Shown here in pieces: positions 1 through 12,480 of a stretch of DNA of 64,000 nt. Positions within the stretch are counted from its first letter, which is position 1. Every line of letters begins with the position of its first letter. A program made the position numbers and the translations under genes. The stretch spans positions 1,742,429-1,806,428 of the forward strand of contig CM071570.1 in NCBI GenBank assembly GCA_036426205.1, in the 5' to 3' direction. This DNA is from Ascaphus truei. Lineage: Eukaryota > Chordata > Amphibia > Anura > Ascaphidae. A model generated the notes under the pieces. It did no database searches. It saw nothing but the letters and a program-made list of their open reading frames with translations, and had not been told where the DNA came from.

Positions 1-210
1 CCACTGGTTAATATTTCAGTTTAACCTTGTGAGACATTTTCTTCTAGAAGGTAGAAGAAAAACATTTAAATATTGTGTACACACAAGTCTTAACCAGGCG
101 CTGTTAGTGACTGGAGCATACAATATGTAAAGGAATTTATAACCTCCTCTAGTATGCGACTAACGTGTGCTTTTCTCCACTCTTAAACAATGACCAATTC
201 TTTTTCTCAG

Positions 211-570
211 AAACGAGAGCTCAGGAGAAAAGGCGCCAGCACCACCAGTCCTTACTTCACGCTACTGTCGGCAGCCCTACAAGAGGCCTGCACCGCTCCA
301 GCACCCAGACGCCCCAGGTCTCACCTTCCATCAGCCCTAGATATCCTAGGACTACGTCACAGCAGAAGTTATCCTGCTCCCTCTCTGACTCACTCAGAAT
401 TTCAGGTCTGTATCCCATCCAACCTCCCAATCTCGCTAAGATCATACCTTCTCTTCAAGCAGTGTCCAAGCCGAGTATGCTTAACAAGGCCTTGGGCAAA
501 AGACTGTCTCCTTTGCTTCCCCCTGGCTTACCTACTTTGGGTTTCCTGAATGAGAGAACTGGCCGACTAG
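211..570 (+). CDS. agbl5: Internal coding exon of the host gene, probably agbl5 (CCP5) C-terminal tail
   Basis: A 360-nt exon lies between a pyrimidine-rich acceptor ending tttttctcag (201-210) and a gtaccact donor at 571. Two bases complete a split codon, then 119 codons are open and one base is left over (phase 1 in, phase 1 out). The peptide is Ser/Pro/Arg-rich and disordered-looking, with segments such as [16 protein letters not shown] and [18 protein letters not shown]. No catalytic domain is visible. Phase fits the exon at 21,166. AGBL5 is an M14-type carboxypeptidase that removes glutamates from polyglutamylated tubulin; its peptidase domain is N-terminal, so it would lie left of this window. 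The identity is inferred from convergent linkage to OST4, as in mammals, and not from a domain match. That this is a real exon is much surer than its name. Confidence 0.72.
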
Positions 571-2715
571 GTACCACTGCCCTAATTACCAGACACCGTA
601 GTCGGGCTAAGCTAGCCTAGCTGTTGCGGCCTTAATCACACTCATGATAGCTGGAAGATCTGTAGCATGTTGACTAAACAAACATTTGGACTGCAGCATA
701 CTCTCTGCTAAGCTGCCATGGTTGCTATATGGATGGCTTTCTTGCCTGTATCTCAGCAGGCCTCTAGCATTGTTATATGGGGTGCTACGAGCTCTTAAAC
801 AGTGAAATCTGTTCATCCTCGAGATGTGCTGAAGTGCCCATCTGCACGACAGCGCTTTCAAAATGCCATACAGTCTCCACCAACCTTTGTAATCCAGTAA
901 GCCATGATTCCTGAAATAGGCGGCCGTACAATCAACTTCAAGTTTCTATAGACGCTCGAGAAATTACAGAAGGTGAATGGACCAAAGGGTTCTGGGATTT
1001 CTGACTAGCCAAAGGCATTCATGCCTGTGATGTCCTTCTCATATTGTATATAGGATTTTTCATCCTTTTGCTGCGGTTTGTTTATTGTGTTGTTGGAAAA
1101 GCATGCAATGGTGGTGTCACCATGTTTCTCCTCCCTGGTAAGCATTGAAACTGGGTACCCCATCTCTTCTAAACCTCTGGCGTGACCCTTTCGCATTATC
1201 TCTGTTCTTGGCTATACATTTATTTTTAGGACTTCAACAGAAATCCTGATTTATGATGTAGGGAAACCTAGCTATTAGAGAGAATGCCTCTCTGTTCCTG
1301 TAATTCCGAAGAACTTTTCCGCTCTCCCAAGAATCCCATGCAAAAGGCACCATCTTGTCACACCAGCAGATTGGTACCACTAACTCTGTTACCTTATCAT
1401 AATTCAGTCTCTGTTTCTGTCTTTGCAATGTACTCTCCCATGACTTCGGGGGGAGGAGGGTGAATAAACTGCATTTTTTTTTTAACTGAATGGAGAATCG
1501 GCCTTGGCATCTCCAAACCCAACAGTGTGTTCTGCACAAACAAGAAATATGGAGTGAAAAACATGTGCTTGAGTGAAGCAGAGTTAAGTTCCCTGACTGA
1601 GGTCATAACATCCATACACACAAACTATTCTCTGCTGTCATATGTAAGGGAATAGTAAGATGTCTGTGGTAGACACATTGGGAAGTTATCTGACCGGGCT
1701 TCTGGATCCTGGCAGTATTGGAGTACATAGACAATCTATCTTGGCTGTGAGCCATTTGGCTGTGTGTAACATAAAAGTGTCACATTTAAAGTGCCTGTAG
1801 AGTTCATTTTGGAGTTGAAATTGGAGGGGAAAATTAGAGGAAGATCGGGACTCTGCACAACAACAACTTTGTTGTTGTGAGAATTTGACTTGCTAAAAGC
1901 TCTGATTCTTTGTACTCTTTCTATCCTCCGATACCTGGGAAGTCTCTCCTCCCTACATCTCACTATGCCATCCTTATAGCTTTTTCTGTTTTAATGTTTC
2001 CTCAATCCTTTGTGAACGTCTCTGTTCCCTCCAACTTCCTCACTCCCCACTACATTATTTATATACCTCTCTCCCTCAATAAAAAAAACACCCACACAAA
2101 TCCTCTATTCACACCGTCTATCTACTCCTTCCTGCTGCTGGGGATCTCCCCTAAGTCTGAACCCAGACATACACACCTGATCTCACCCACGCCTCCCTGC
2201 CATCTCCTCCCCTGTAAATGGTGTTAACCTTCTGATTTAATCCTGACTAACCTTAAAACTCGCCCCACAAATCAAGCATCCCAATAGCCTGCACGCATGG
2301 CTACTGTCCCACACCCAGTCTCTCCTACCAACAATTGTGGCCAAGCACTCCCATCTACCTCAATTATTCTCTCACCTGCTGTCTCTGTAAGTCTCCAATC
2401 ATACCACTTAGATTGTAAGCTCTTCAGGACCGATATTTCCTTTCCTATTGTCTGATTTTGCTGCACTTATTGTATTATTATAATTCCCTGTACTGTATTC
2501 TTTGTGAAGCGCCGAGTACACTTTTGGCGCTATATAAATAGACATACAATACATACAATACAATACATAGAAACCCAGCAAACCGTTTTCTGTGCTACAA
2601 TTCCCTTCCATGTTTACAAAGTACATTTGTGTGGATTGGAAATACCTTGGATCACAAAAAGCTTCTAATCATCTGCAAAAATGAAGTCATACGCGTAGCC
2701 TGTTACCCAGTGTAT
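571..2715 (+). other. Start of a long intron with a LINE-type 3-prime end
   Basis: This is intronic sequence of the putative agbl5. I see no exon or RNA gene in 571-1,900. From about 1,920 to 2,560 runs a low-coding, pyrimidine-rich stretch. It ends with the signature ttgtaagctcttcaggac and then gcgctatataaatag, followed by a short tacaatacaa tail. This ending is typical of abundant L2/CR1-type or SINE 3-prime ends in frogs and fish, in plus orientation. No reading frame of that element survives. The assignment is by end signature only. Confidence 0.45.
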
Positions 2716-2723
2716 GTTTTACA

Positions 2724-2909
2724 GCACGGCGGCCAACTTCAGTCCTCAAGGGCCACCAACAGGTCAGGTTTTCAGGATATCCCAGCTTCAGCATAGGTGG
2801 CTCAATCAAACACCTGTGCTATTTTCGATTGAGCCAACTGTGCTGAAGCAGGGATATCCTAAAAACCTGACCTTTTGGTGACCCTTAAGGAATGGAGTTG
2901 GCAGTCCCT
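2724..2909. mobile_element. Palindromic hAT MITE with 8-bp TSD
   Basis: The 186-bp element is almost one long hairpin: one half contains ggtcaggttttcaggatatc and gctcaatca, and the other half is its reverse complement. It is flanked by an exact 8-bp duplication GTTTTACA (2,716-2,723 and 2,910-2,917), the target-site length of hAT transposons. It has no coding capacity and would depend on a transposase in trans. Two more copies of the family lie at 40,769-40,945 and 51,168-51,336. Confidence 0.8.
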
Positions 2910-2917
2910 GTTTTACA

Positions 2918-3167
2918 GCCTTCACTTAATAGCATGTTTGTTCCAGGGAGCAGAACCAAGCGAGGACAGAGACCGTATTGCAATGTTGTGAATGAATCTT
3001 GGCATTAGAATTGCAGCCAGCTTTTAAATAAACAAGTAGTATAATTATATAGTACACTGGAAGCTGCCGTCAGGTCCATTGGGACAAAAAGCAAGAAAAA
3101 TATTGTAGCTCTTCAATAATTCTCTTTTTTTCCCCCTCCTTTTCCTTTACTGTAGAATTGGTGGAGC
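2918..3167. other. Intron sequence before the palindrome
   Basis: This is A/T-rich intronic DNA between the hAT MITE and the GC-rich minisatellite. A pyrimidine run (tctctttttttccccctcc) precedes the minisatellite. I see no gene or RNA here. Confidence 0.4.
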
Positions 3168-3292
3168 GCCGGCCTTCGCTTTGCGGCGGCGGCCTTCGCT
3201 TTGCGGCGGCGGCCTTCGCTTTGCGGCGGCGGCCTTCGCTTTGCGGCGGCGGCCTTCGCTTTGCGGCGGCCTTCGCTTTGCGGCGGCGGCTT
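3168..3292. repeat. GC-rich 20-bp minisatellite bordering the left palindrome arm
   Basis: About six units of a 20-bp motif (ggccttcgct followed by ttgcggcggc) stand in A/T-rich DNA; the last unit is shortened. The frame cycles every 60 bp, so all frames stay open and give artificial Arg/Ala/Gly/Pro-rich peptides. The same motif, in both orientations, fills the centre of the large palindrome at 10,211-10,496. Units can pair with neighbouring inverted units and would form very stable GC hairpins. Confidence 0.9.
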
Positions 3293-5329
3293 AAAAAGAG
3301 ACTGCAAAAGAGATTCACATACCAAACTGTGCAGAGCATCCGCATGAACCTAGCAAGGTGCACCAGGTAACCTACACATCTCAAATAAAGAGCGATGAAG
3401 TTCCGCACCCTGCAGCTCTTGCAGCGCTGTACCGAGGCACTTTCCATTTCTCAAACAGCAAGGTGTTGTAGTGATTCCAGGAGAAGCCGAGTCCAGAGAC
3501 AGAGAGGAATGCATCTTAATGCACTGGTTATCTTTTAGATACTTCAGCCTTAAAAAGAAAACGGCTACGGACATTCTCAGTCAGGCATTTTAAGTTTTAA
3601 ACTCTTACATCATACTAGGACTAAAACGTCCACTGGGTGTTGTAACTTCCTTAGAGGCACAAGTACGTGTGTGAAATAGACGCAAAGTTTTTTTTATAAA
3701 ACAAACTTGCTACTTCTTACATAAACATACTGCTGTGAACAAAGTCTAACCCTCCACTGCTGAATGGCATCTGCAATGCGTGTATTGTGTGACTGCCATT
3801 TGACAGAAAGAGGGTAAATCTAGGGCGTATACGGCTGAATTCCACAAACAGAGCTGATTTTTTTTATTTTTTTTAGTGAAAGACAAATGTTTAAGACAGT
3901 GGAGAAAATCACTCCCATATGTCATTGCTCCGATACAGCTCCTCCAAACAAAACGTAGCAGTGTGGCAAACGACGGACTGTTGGTTGTTGTTAAGTGTAA
4001 TCGGCGACAACACAAGTCTCTCTCCAACACAGATTAGGTTTCAGCAGAAAGCGTTAAGAGTGAAGAGACGGCACCCATTACAAGCTCAAACACTTTGTTC
4101 TACGTCAAAATCTGCAAAAAACTATGAGAAATCACAACTTTAGTGGCGCTCTACAGCTCCGCCAAACAGCTGATGATTGTGCGTCACGCAGGCTGTGTGG
4201 CAGCAGAAATTTATTTCATTTCATTGGCCGTGTATATTTTTTTGGGGGGGGCGCAACATAAGGTTTTCTTCATAGATTAGATTAGCAGAGGTGAAGACAT
4301 CATACAAAACATGTCCTGTCCCACAGTTTAGGGAAGATCAAAAAGCAAAGAATTGGCCCTCCAGTGGAATGTACGAAAGGTAATATATCATTACACATGT
4401 TATGAACAAATTATCAATGTTCAGCCCTACGTGAACCAAACGGGAAGAGTGCCAATTCTGTGCTTTTTGCATCTTCTGCTACTCCGACCAGATGTGTGGA
4501 TCTGAGAGTACCCCCGTGGCGGAATAACTGAAGTTCTTCAAGAAATGCGAATGCCCCTTCCAATATTTGTGATTATATAAAATGCCACAGTTTTCTGGAA
4601 CATTATCTTCATACTTCTATGTGTGTTCCTTTTATACATCAGTTGTGGAGTATAATACACATTTACACTTTGCCTTTTTTTGTTAAGGGTTTATCGTTGG
4701 CTTACCTTGGGGGCTACAGCAACCATTACAAAAGGCACACACTTCCACTAGCTGAGAGGGCGGACATCCTGTGAACCGGGGAAGCAGGATCTTGCTGATC
4801 GATAGGCAGCTTAGGCCATTGCATTGCCTTAAAAAAAAAAAAAAAAAAAGTCACCTTCATCAGACAGACCTTTTTCACAACCTCTTCTTTCCATCCCTCT
4901 CCTTTCCATCCATCTCCGACACCTAGAATACCCATCTCCTGCTAATTTATGATGAGCCGCTCTAGAATTGCCCCAATGTCCCCAAATGTTTTATTTGGAC
5001 TTTCCTGACATTGTCGGGGAGTTTCATTGCTTGGGAAGGAATGAAATGCACAAATGCAATATCTTCTACAGATTGCCACAATTTTGCAGAAATGGCAAAT
5101 ATAGGATTATATCAAATACAAGCTGAAGAAAAACAACACAGTGAAGTATTCTTGGAAACAAAGCAATGAAAAAGAAAGTCAAACCAAAACATACCACATT
5201 TATTTTAATATCAAAATGTACACAGAAAAACATCTGCCCCCGTTTTCATGCCAAGGAGCGAAGAATACAGTGGTGCACGAGATAGAAAAAGTATAGTGAC
5301 AAATCAGATAATGAAGATTGTAGAGACTA

Positions 5330-5500
5330 TAGGATTTCCATACGGGAGCCCAAAGATTTCCTACGAGAGCCCAAGGATTTCCATACGAGAGCCCAAGGAT
5401 TTCCATACGAGAGCCCAAGGATTCCATACGAGAGCCCAAGGATTCCATACGAGAGCCCAATGATTCCATGAACGAGAGCCAAGGATTCCATACGAGAGTT
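5330..5500. repeat. 22-bp minisatellite, left-arm copy (8 units)
   Basis: Eight units of a 21-22-bp motif (gatttccatacgagagccca plus ag) are arranged in tandem. Two diagnostic variants are visible: the first unit reads cgggagcccaaa, and the sixth ends cccaat instead of cccaag. Several units lack one T of the ttt run or have small indels. It is the mirror of 15,312-15,490. Confidence 0.9.
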
Positions 5501-6184
5501 TTCCCCACATTAACTATTGGTCTACTACACAATACAAACGAGGGTCTCTCTTTTTTCGATAGAGAATACTCTGTTGGCACAAATGCTGTGAGAATTATAT
5601 TGGCCATCTTGAGCCCTGGTTATGACTTAAAGCCCATCAATGCTAGAGGAACCTGCACTGGAAAACACCCCAATCACCTGAAACGAACTTCAATATACAG
5701 AACCTGTAAGTAAGAAACAACTCCACGGTAGTTGAGCAAATCTAAAGTAGTAGTTTGCCACAATGTCCCATGGGTAACAAGACGGACCAGTCAGCTCATA
5801 TCAAATGTCTCTGGGGTATAGTAGTATTGGGAGAAATGACAATTCTGAAAAGGTGAATTTACATCCATGTTTGCCAGAGAATAAACCCAAATTCCCCAGT
5901 AACATAACTATTAATATTTTCTCTAGACATGTAAAATTGTACGCCAATTGCCAAAAAACAGTGCAGGTTTTCAAATGAAAGGGCTTAGTCACCTATGCAT
6001 ATTTACTTATTAAAGATGTTATTAAATGAAGCATCAAAATTAAACTATTACAAGATACCTACAAGTGTAGCAATCAGCACTCTTCTGTAGCAAACTATTC
6101 TCTTTATTTCAAGATAAATTAAAACAGTAGCAAAGAACGGCTACAACCATAGCCACAGAAAACAACAAATATATACACAAAGTG

Positions 6185-6215
6185 TGGGTGGAGAAACCCC
6201 CTTCGTCAGGTGGTA
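6185..6215 (-). other. Mirror copy of the hammerhead-like core at 14,599
   Basis: On the minus strand this reads cctgacgaagggggtttc, the left-arm counterpart of the CTGACGA motif at 14,599-14,605. It has the same adjoining tgggtggag block and the same missing GAAAC. It sits in the left arm, so it is not independent evidence for the motif. Confidence 0.4.
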
Positions 6216-7049
6216 ATACAAGAATGGTTTTAGTACAGAAGAGTCCGATAGTGCACTATTACAGGACATAGTCCTGATGACAGCTTTGAGGTGTTCCTGA
6301 GCACCCTCTTCACGAACAGAGAAAAATACTATTTTAATTGTCAGTTCTTGTCTGTACTATTATTGTTTGGCATTAAATACACCCAGAAAAAGGATTCAGC
6401 TAGAAGGATTGCAAAGTTAGGAAAAATGTAAGGAGACAAGAGATATTAAGGATGTACGATGGTGGAAAAATGCATTGTTAAATGATTAATTGCACACATG
6501 GAGAATAATTAAATAGATTGCACACAAAATACATTTAATTCCCCATAGATGGAAATCTGTAATGTGCGTTAGTACATATTCCCAACATATGTAGGCATGT
6601 TGAGAAACCATAACATACATACACCTACACCACACATACACACACATACAGTAACATACAGCAAGACATGTATTAGAAAAGAGCAGACCACTAAGAATTT
6701 AGCTTCCTCGGTTTTACATACAAATGTAGCAGGACACTGTTTCCCCCATATAACACATCATGTTATAGCGTAGAGAATATCAGAGTTTCCATAGGATTTA
6801 ATGCCTTTTAGTAAAGAAAAATATCTCAACATAAACTCAGAAGGCCAAACAAAATGTTCAGAAGGCCAACTGGTTTCTAATACAATTAGAAATAAGCTGC
6901 ATATGAATTTACCAAATAAAGCACATGAACATTGTAGTGTATAAAGATACCGCAGCCTCTAGGCGAATGTTGAACAAGAACAATTGTATAAAGAAGCTTT
7001 TGTGAAATAAATAAGTGTATATATATGTATATATAAATATGTATATGTA

Positions 7050-8287
7050 AACAAGAAAGCAACCTTACAAGAAGCACAAGGCATACCAAGGAAATGTGAA
7101 CATACTGCTCTTTTACGACCGTTTTCTGTACTACCACAAAATTTCTCAGCTTTGGACATTGGTAGCACTTGTAGTAATTACGTATCATTTGCATTTTATC
7201 ATTGCTGCGTCACTTTTGTATGAGAATATACTGTTATTTAATGTCACTTTCACTTATTGTGGGCTTGTAATACTCGTGGTGGTCCATAACAACCACATAT
7301 TTATTTATGTGCTGTGCCATATTTGTATTTCCTAGTCTCATTACCATTGGTGTTTTATTAGCTTCGCATGGGTTCAGTAGCTTATCTGCGGCTTCTATTT
7401 CCATCCCTTGACCTGTGGCCACTCGTGAGTGTTCGGGGGTTGCCATGAATACCGCACGCTATTGACACGCTATGCGTGATGGGCGTCATCCTTCGATTTC
7501 ATTACGAGAGGATACAACCAGTCATTTGACTGTGGCCTTTCCCTCCCTCTCTCCGGCCTGCCGTCACGCTGGCATTACGCTCATATAGTTGCTATGACAA
7601 TACACAATGATACGCAGCACGTAATGACGTCACATGTGTATATCCCGATTTGCATACGGGATGACACAGACAGTGTCACCTGACTGTGCTAGACCAATAA
7701 GAAGGTCAGTAATACTAAAGTGACCCTATGATGCAGCTACACCTTAGTAATCTTCACAGCTGTTTGAATTTGAATGTGCTTGGCGCTAATTCTGGTGTTA
7801 GACTCTCCCTATATATAATTAGCTCATTCCTCCCCTCACCACTCCCCGAAGACCGTTTTCAGTCGAAACGCGTTGGAGTGGGAGTCTGTGGAGTGGACCC
7901 TACCTTTCCTTCCATATAAGAGGATGGCTATTCCTTGTTCTTGACACTATGTCCCAAGTGGTTATATATATATAAATTGACATTTGTGCATTATGCTTCC
8001 ACTTATTGCAGCTATTGTCTGTAACATCAATTGACTTTTTGTGGACATGCACTTATCGCAGGTATGCATATGATACACATTGACGCTCAATTTAGAGCTT
8101 CTTGTGTTTTTGAACTTGGTGTTGGAATCTGTTCCATTATTATACCCTTGCCTCCAGGTACACATGTATGGTAGAGGTGAGTCCACCTCCTCTTTAATCT
8201 TATCCCTTGTTTTTAACCCACTAATAAAATTTAGTTCACATTTCCTTGGTATGCCCGTGTGCTTCTTGTAAGGTTGCTTTCTTTGTT
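7050..8287. mobile_element. Element with ~52-bp internal inverted termini inside the left arm
   Basis: The block gaaagcaaccttacaagaag with its neighbours (7,050-7,101) recurs in reverse complement at 8,234-8,287, so the two bracket 1.24 kb. No transposase-like frame is present. Within it, at 7,839-7,881, lies a hammerhead-like fold. The mirror copy lies at 12,481-13,751 in the right arm. It may be a non-autonomous TIR element or two inverted Penelope-type fragments. I cannot see a clean target-site duplication. Confidence 0.5.
7839..7881 (+). ncRNA. Hammerhead-ribozyme-like fold, degenerate (left arm)
   Basis: The layout follows a type-I hammerhead. CCACTCC (7,839-7,845) can pair with GGAGTGG (7,875-7,881) as helix I. 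CCGAAGA (7,846-7,852) corresponds to CUGANGA with U4 changed to C. A weak helix II spans 7,853-7,864, then GAA (7,865-7,867) and a two-pair helix III, ACGCGT. Vertebrate Penelope-like elements are known to carry minimal hammerheads with very short helix III. The U4 change and poor helix II suggest this copy is inactive. Confidence 0.45.
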
Positions 8288-8424
8288 GCTATATAATTAT
8301 TTCAACCTTTAGCACCACTGTCTAATAATATTTATACTATTCTTTGACGTTTGTGGGACCCCATGATTTATTGTGTTGAGGCGGTAATCTTTTGTGTATT
8401 TCTATAACATACATACTACATACA

Positions 8425-8572
8425 TATATACATATACACACACACACACACACACGTATATATATACACACACATACATATATATAACCATACATACATA
8501 TATATACCCACAACACACATATATATACCCACAAACAACAATAATACACCACACACACATATATAACCACAC

Positions 8573-8640
<68 letters not shown>
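8425..8640. repeat. (CA)n / (TATACA)n microsatellite, left arm
   Basis: A compound tract of tatacaca and acatata words is followed by about 32 uninterrupted CA dinucleotides (8,577-8,640). All frames give Thr-His or Cys-Val repeats, which are not proteins. The right-arm counterpart has about 55 dinucleotides. Confidence 0.95.
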
Positions 8641-8643
<3 letters not shown>

Positions 8644-10210
8644 CATAGCCCAAATATGGGCGACACCATGTCTTACAAGATAAACAGTTAAAAGAAGAAA
8701 AGTATTTTCATCACTTGATGACCACATAATTCCTCAACACAGAATATAAACTTTAATAGTACAAGCATTAGTGTGTCATACGGTTACAAAGAAAGGACAA
8801 AATGAAAAGGAGGTTGGACACAAGTTGCGTTCCGTGCAAAAAATATATGACTTGTTTTTTGAGACAAAACCTCACATGAAAACATGTACATTACTGTATG
8901 AAAATGCATATTAGTGGGCAAGCTGCCTCCTTGTTTGCTTAAGACGCTCTCACCATTAACTCTGAATTAAACAGAGTCAATGGGAGAATTTATACAACAA
9001 TATGCAGGAATTATTACAGATCTCCAACACACGTTACCAGGTTCCAGGAACATGCGGAAACACCATGATGTCACATTTGTAAGATGAACAACAAAATATT
9101 ATAGTCCACATCCTCTCCCACTAACGTGCCAGTGTTACAAAATGGTTTCCTGGTGTCAGATAGAGGACGCTCTGCTTTTAACTGCACTTGTAGAGGCAGA
9201 CAGTATATAAAAACGCCAATAAACGAGATTGGACTGGCTGTTACCAAAATCTCTAAAGAGGGACTATTAAAATAAGAAATAATTTCACCAGAGTAAAAAA
9301 AACACAGAACAGAGCAGACAAACAGAAGACGCCAGTAGAGAACAGTTATGCAAATTCACCAGCAGATATTACCAGGATAATATATACAGATGATTTTTTA
9401 TGCATTCCACCTTACAAATGCTATGCATAACGTTTTACATTTAGAAACCCCCATGTCTTTCAGTACATAGTACAGTATGATGGTGCATTCAATATGATAT
9501 TCCTGATACAACTTTTTTTTTTTAAATTTAGGGTGCTTCAAACCATGCATCCTGATCAACGGTACTAACAATCCTACTCGATTTGAGAGTATTTTATGCA
9601 TCTGAAATCTAAGTTCTGTCAAACCGGGCTTTTGGGTAATGCGTTTCGGGACAAAATAATCCTGACATCGCCTATTAACTGTGCAAAATCCCTTTGTAGT
9701 CTACGGAGATAGATTGAGGAGAGAGAAACTTGCCTCTTAAATCCCACTGGTAAATGTTTAAATGAATACAGATTATACAGAACAGCAATACAATGAAAAC
9801 CCCCTAAAATGAAGGTGTACTTAGAATTAAGACACAGTTGATTTGCCTTCCTGTAGGATAGGCACAAAAATCAAAGGCTTAATGAAAACGTTTGTCCTCA
9901 GGGTTTTTAGCATTTTACACTACAGGAGTTTATTTACCATATAGGAAAAAGGGTGAAGAAATGTAGATTGAAATAGCACGAACACTGCAAAACAAATGTG
10001 GTGGTTCATACAACCAGACAATTACTTCAGCTATGCACCAAAACCTCAAATGTCCACATCTGAGCAGAAAATATGGCTATATAAATCAAGTTTTAAAAGC
10101 TTTCATTAAGTATATACTAAATGTATTTTAAACATGTTAATTTATATGTTACATTTGAAAGAGAGCCTTTTTAAAATTAGTTTCATGTAAATACATCAAT
10201 GGAAACAGCT

Positions 10211-10496
10211 CCAAAGCGAAGGTCGCCGCCGCCGCAAAGCGAAGGTCGCCGCCGCAAAGCGAAGGCCGCCGCCGCAAAAGCGAAAGCCGCCGCCCGCAAA
10301 GCGAAGGCCGCCGCAAAGCGGAAGGCCGCGCCAAAGAGAAGGCCGGCCGCGCAAAGCGAAGGCCGCCGCCCGCAAAGCGAGCGGCGGCCTTCGCTTTGCG
10401 GCGGCCTTCGCTTTGCGGCGGCGGCTTTCGCTTTGCGGCGGCGGCCTTCGCTTTGCGGCGGCGACCTTCGCTTTGCGGCGGCGACCTTCGCTTTGG
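10211..10496. repeat. Palindrome centre: inverted GC-rich 20-bp minisatellite
   Basis: From 10,211 to about 10,378 the units read ccgccgcaaagcgaagg; from about 10,380 to 10,496 the same units read in reverse complement. The flanks are also mirrored: atggaaacagctccaaagcg (10,199-10,218) matches cgctttggagctgtttccat (10,489-10,508). There is essentially no spacer between the arms. Units on the left half are more irregular, with extra or missing bases, than those on the right half. Confidence 0.92.
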
Positions 10497-12080
10497 AGCT
10501 GTTTCCATTGATGTATTTACATGAAACTAATTTTAAAAAGGCTCTCTTTCAAATGTAACATGATAAATTAACATGTTTAAAAATACATTTAGTATATACT
10601 TAAATGAAAGCTTTTAAAACTTGATTTATATAGCCATATTTTCTGCTCAGATGGTGGACATTTGAGGTTTTGGTGCATAGCTGAAGTAATTGTCTGGTTG
10701 TATGAACCACATCATTTGTTTTGCAGTGTTCGTGCTATTTCAATTCTACATTTCTTCACCCTTTTCCTTATAATGGTAAATAAACTCCTGTAGTGTATAA
10801 ATGCTAAAAACCCTGAGGACAAACGGTTTTCATTAAGCCTTTGATTTTTGTGCCTATCCTACAGGAAGGCAAATCAACTGTGTCTTAATTCTAAGTACAC
10901 CTTCATTTTATGGGGTTTTCATTGTATTGCTGTTCTGTATAATCGTTTATTCATTTAAACATTTACCAGTGGGATTTAAGAGGCAAGTTTTCTCTCTCCA
11001 GCAATCTCCGCTGACTACAAAGGGATTTTGCACAGTTAATAGGCGATGTCAGGATTATTTTGTCCCGAAACGCATTACCCGAAAGCCCGGTTTGACAGAA
11101 CTTAGATTTCAGATGCATAAAATACTCTCAAATCGAGTAGGATTGTTAGTACCGTTGATCAGGATGCATTGGTTTGAAGCACCCTAAATTTAAAAAAAAA
11201 AAAGTTGATTCAGGAATATCATATTGAATGCACCATCATACTGTACTATGTACTGAAAGACATGGGGGTTTCTAAATGTATAACGTTAATGCATAGCATT
11301 TGTAAGGTGGAATGCATAAAAAATCATCTGTATATAATTATCCTGGTAATATCTGCTGGTGAATTTGCAGTAACTGTTCTTACTGGCGTCTTCTGTTTGT
11401 CTGCTCTGTTCTGTGTTTTTTTTACTCTGGTGAATATTATTTCTTATTTTAATAGTCCCTCTTTAGAGATTTTGGTAACAGCCAGTCCAATCTCGTTTAT
11501 TGGCGTTTTTATATACTGTCTGCCTCTTACAGTGCAGTTAAAGAGCAGAGCGTCCTCTATCTGACACCAGGAAACCATTTTGTAACACTGGCACGTTAGT
11601 GGAGAGGGATGTGGACTATAATATTTTGTTGTTCATCTTACAAATGTGACATCATGGTGTTTCCGCATGTTCCTGGAACCTGGTAACGTGTGTTGGAGAT
11701 CTGTAATAATTCCTGCATATTGTTGTATAAATTCTCCCATTGACTCTGTTTAATTCAGAGTTAAATGGTGAGAGGCGTCTTAAGCAAAACAAGGAGGCAG
11801 CTTGGCCACTAATATGCATTTTCATACAGTAATGTACATGTTTTCAGTGAGGTTTTGTCTCAAAAAACAAGTCATATATTTTTTGCACGAGAACGCAACT
11901 TTGTGTCCAACCTCCTTTTCATTTTGTCCTTTCTTTGTACCGTATGACACACTAAATGCTTGTACATATTAAAGTTATATTCTGTCGTTGGAGGAATTAT
12001 GTGGTCATCAAGTGATGAAAATACTTTCTTCTTTTAACTGTTTATCTTGTAAGACATTGGTGCCGCCCATATTTGGGCTA

Positions 12081-12363
<283 letters not shown>

Positions 12364-12480
12364 TAGAAATACACAAAAGATTACCGCCTCAACACAATAA
12401 ATCAATGGGGTCCACAAAACTGTCAAAGAATAGTATAAATATTATTAGACAGTGGTGCTAAAGGTTGAAATAATTATATA

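Larger units (their letters stand above)
3302..10378 (+). repeat. Left arm of a ~14.2 kb inverted duplication
   Basis: This ~7.08 kb is repeated in reverse complement at 10,379-17,541. Landmarks pair in mirror order: the 22-bp minisatellite (5,330-5,500 with 15,312-15,490), the A-run by the gatcgataggcagc block (4,797 with ~16,020), the MITE-like block ending near 6,640 (with ~14,160), the (CA)n tract (8,425-8,640 with 12,081-12,363) and cctgacatcgcctattaac (9,661 with ~11,040). Arm differences are a few percent by eye, mostly single-base indels with some substitutions and tract-length changes. The arm holds no host exon and lies wholly inside one intron of the putative agbl5. Confidence 0.93.

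Noticed and set aside
3070..3447. Frames of KAKAAAAKRRPPPQ type, also at 10,149-10,558
   Set aside because: These are by-products of the 20-bp GC minisatellite, open in several frames and on both strands.
5200..5607. Frames with repeated MESLGSR or ALVWKSLGSRMEILG peptides (also 15,202-15,607)
   Set aside because: They arise from the 22-bp minisatellite, whose unit has no stop in any frame, and occur mirrored in both arms.
9640..11090. gaaacgcattac words at 9,640 and 11,065 as further hammerhead sites
   Set aside because: GAAACGC is present but no CUGANGA-like core or closing helix I lies at the right distance.
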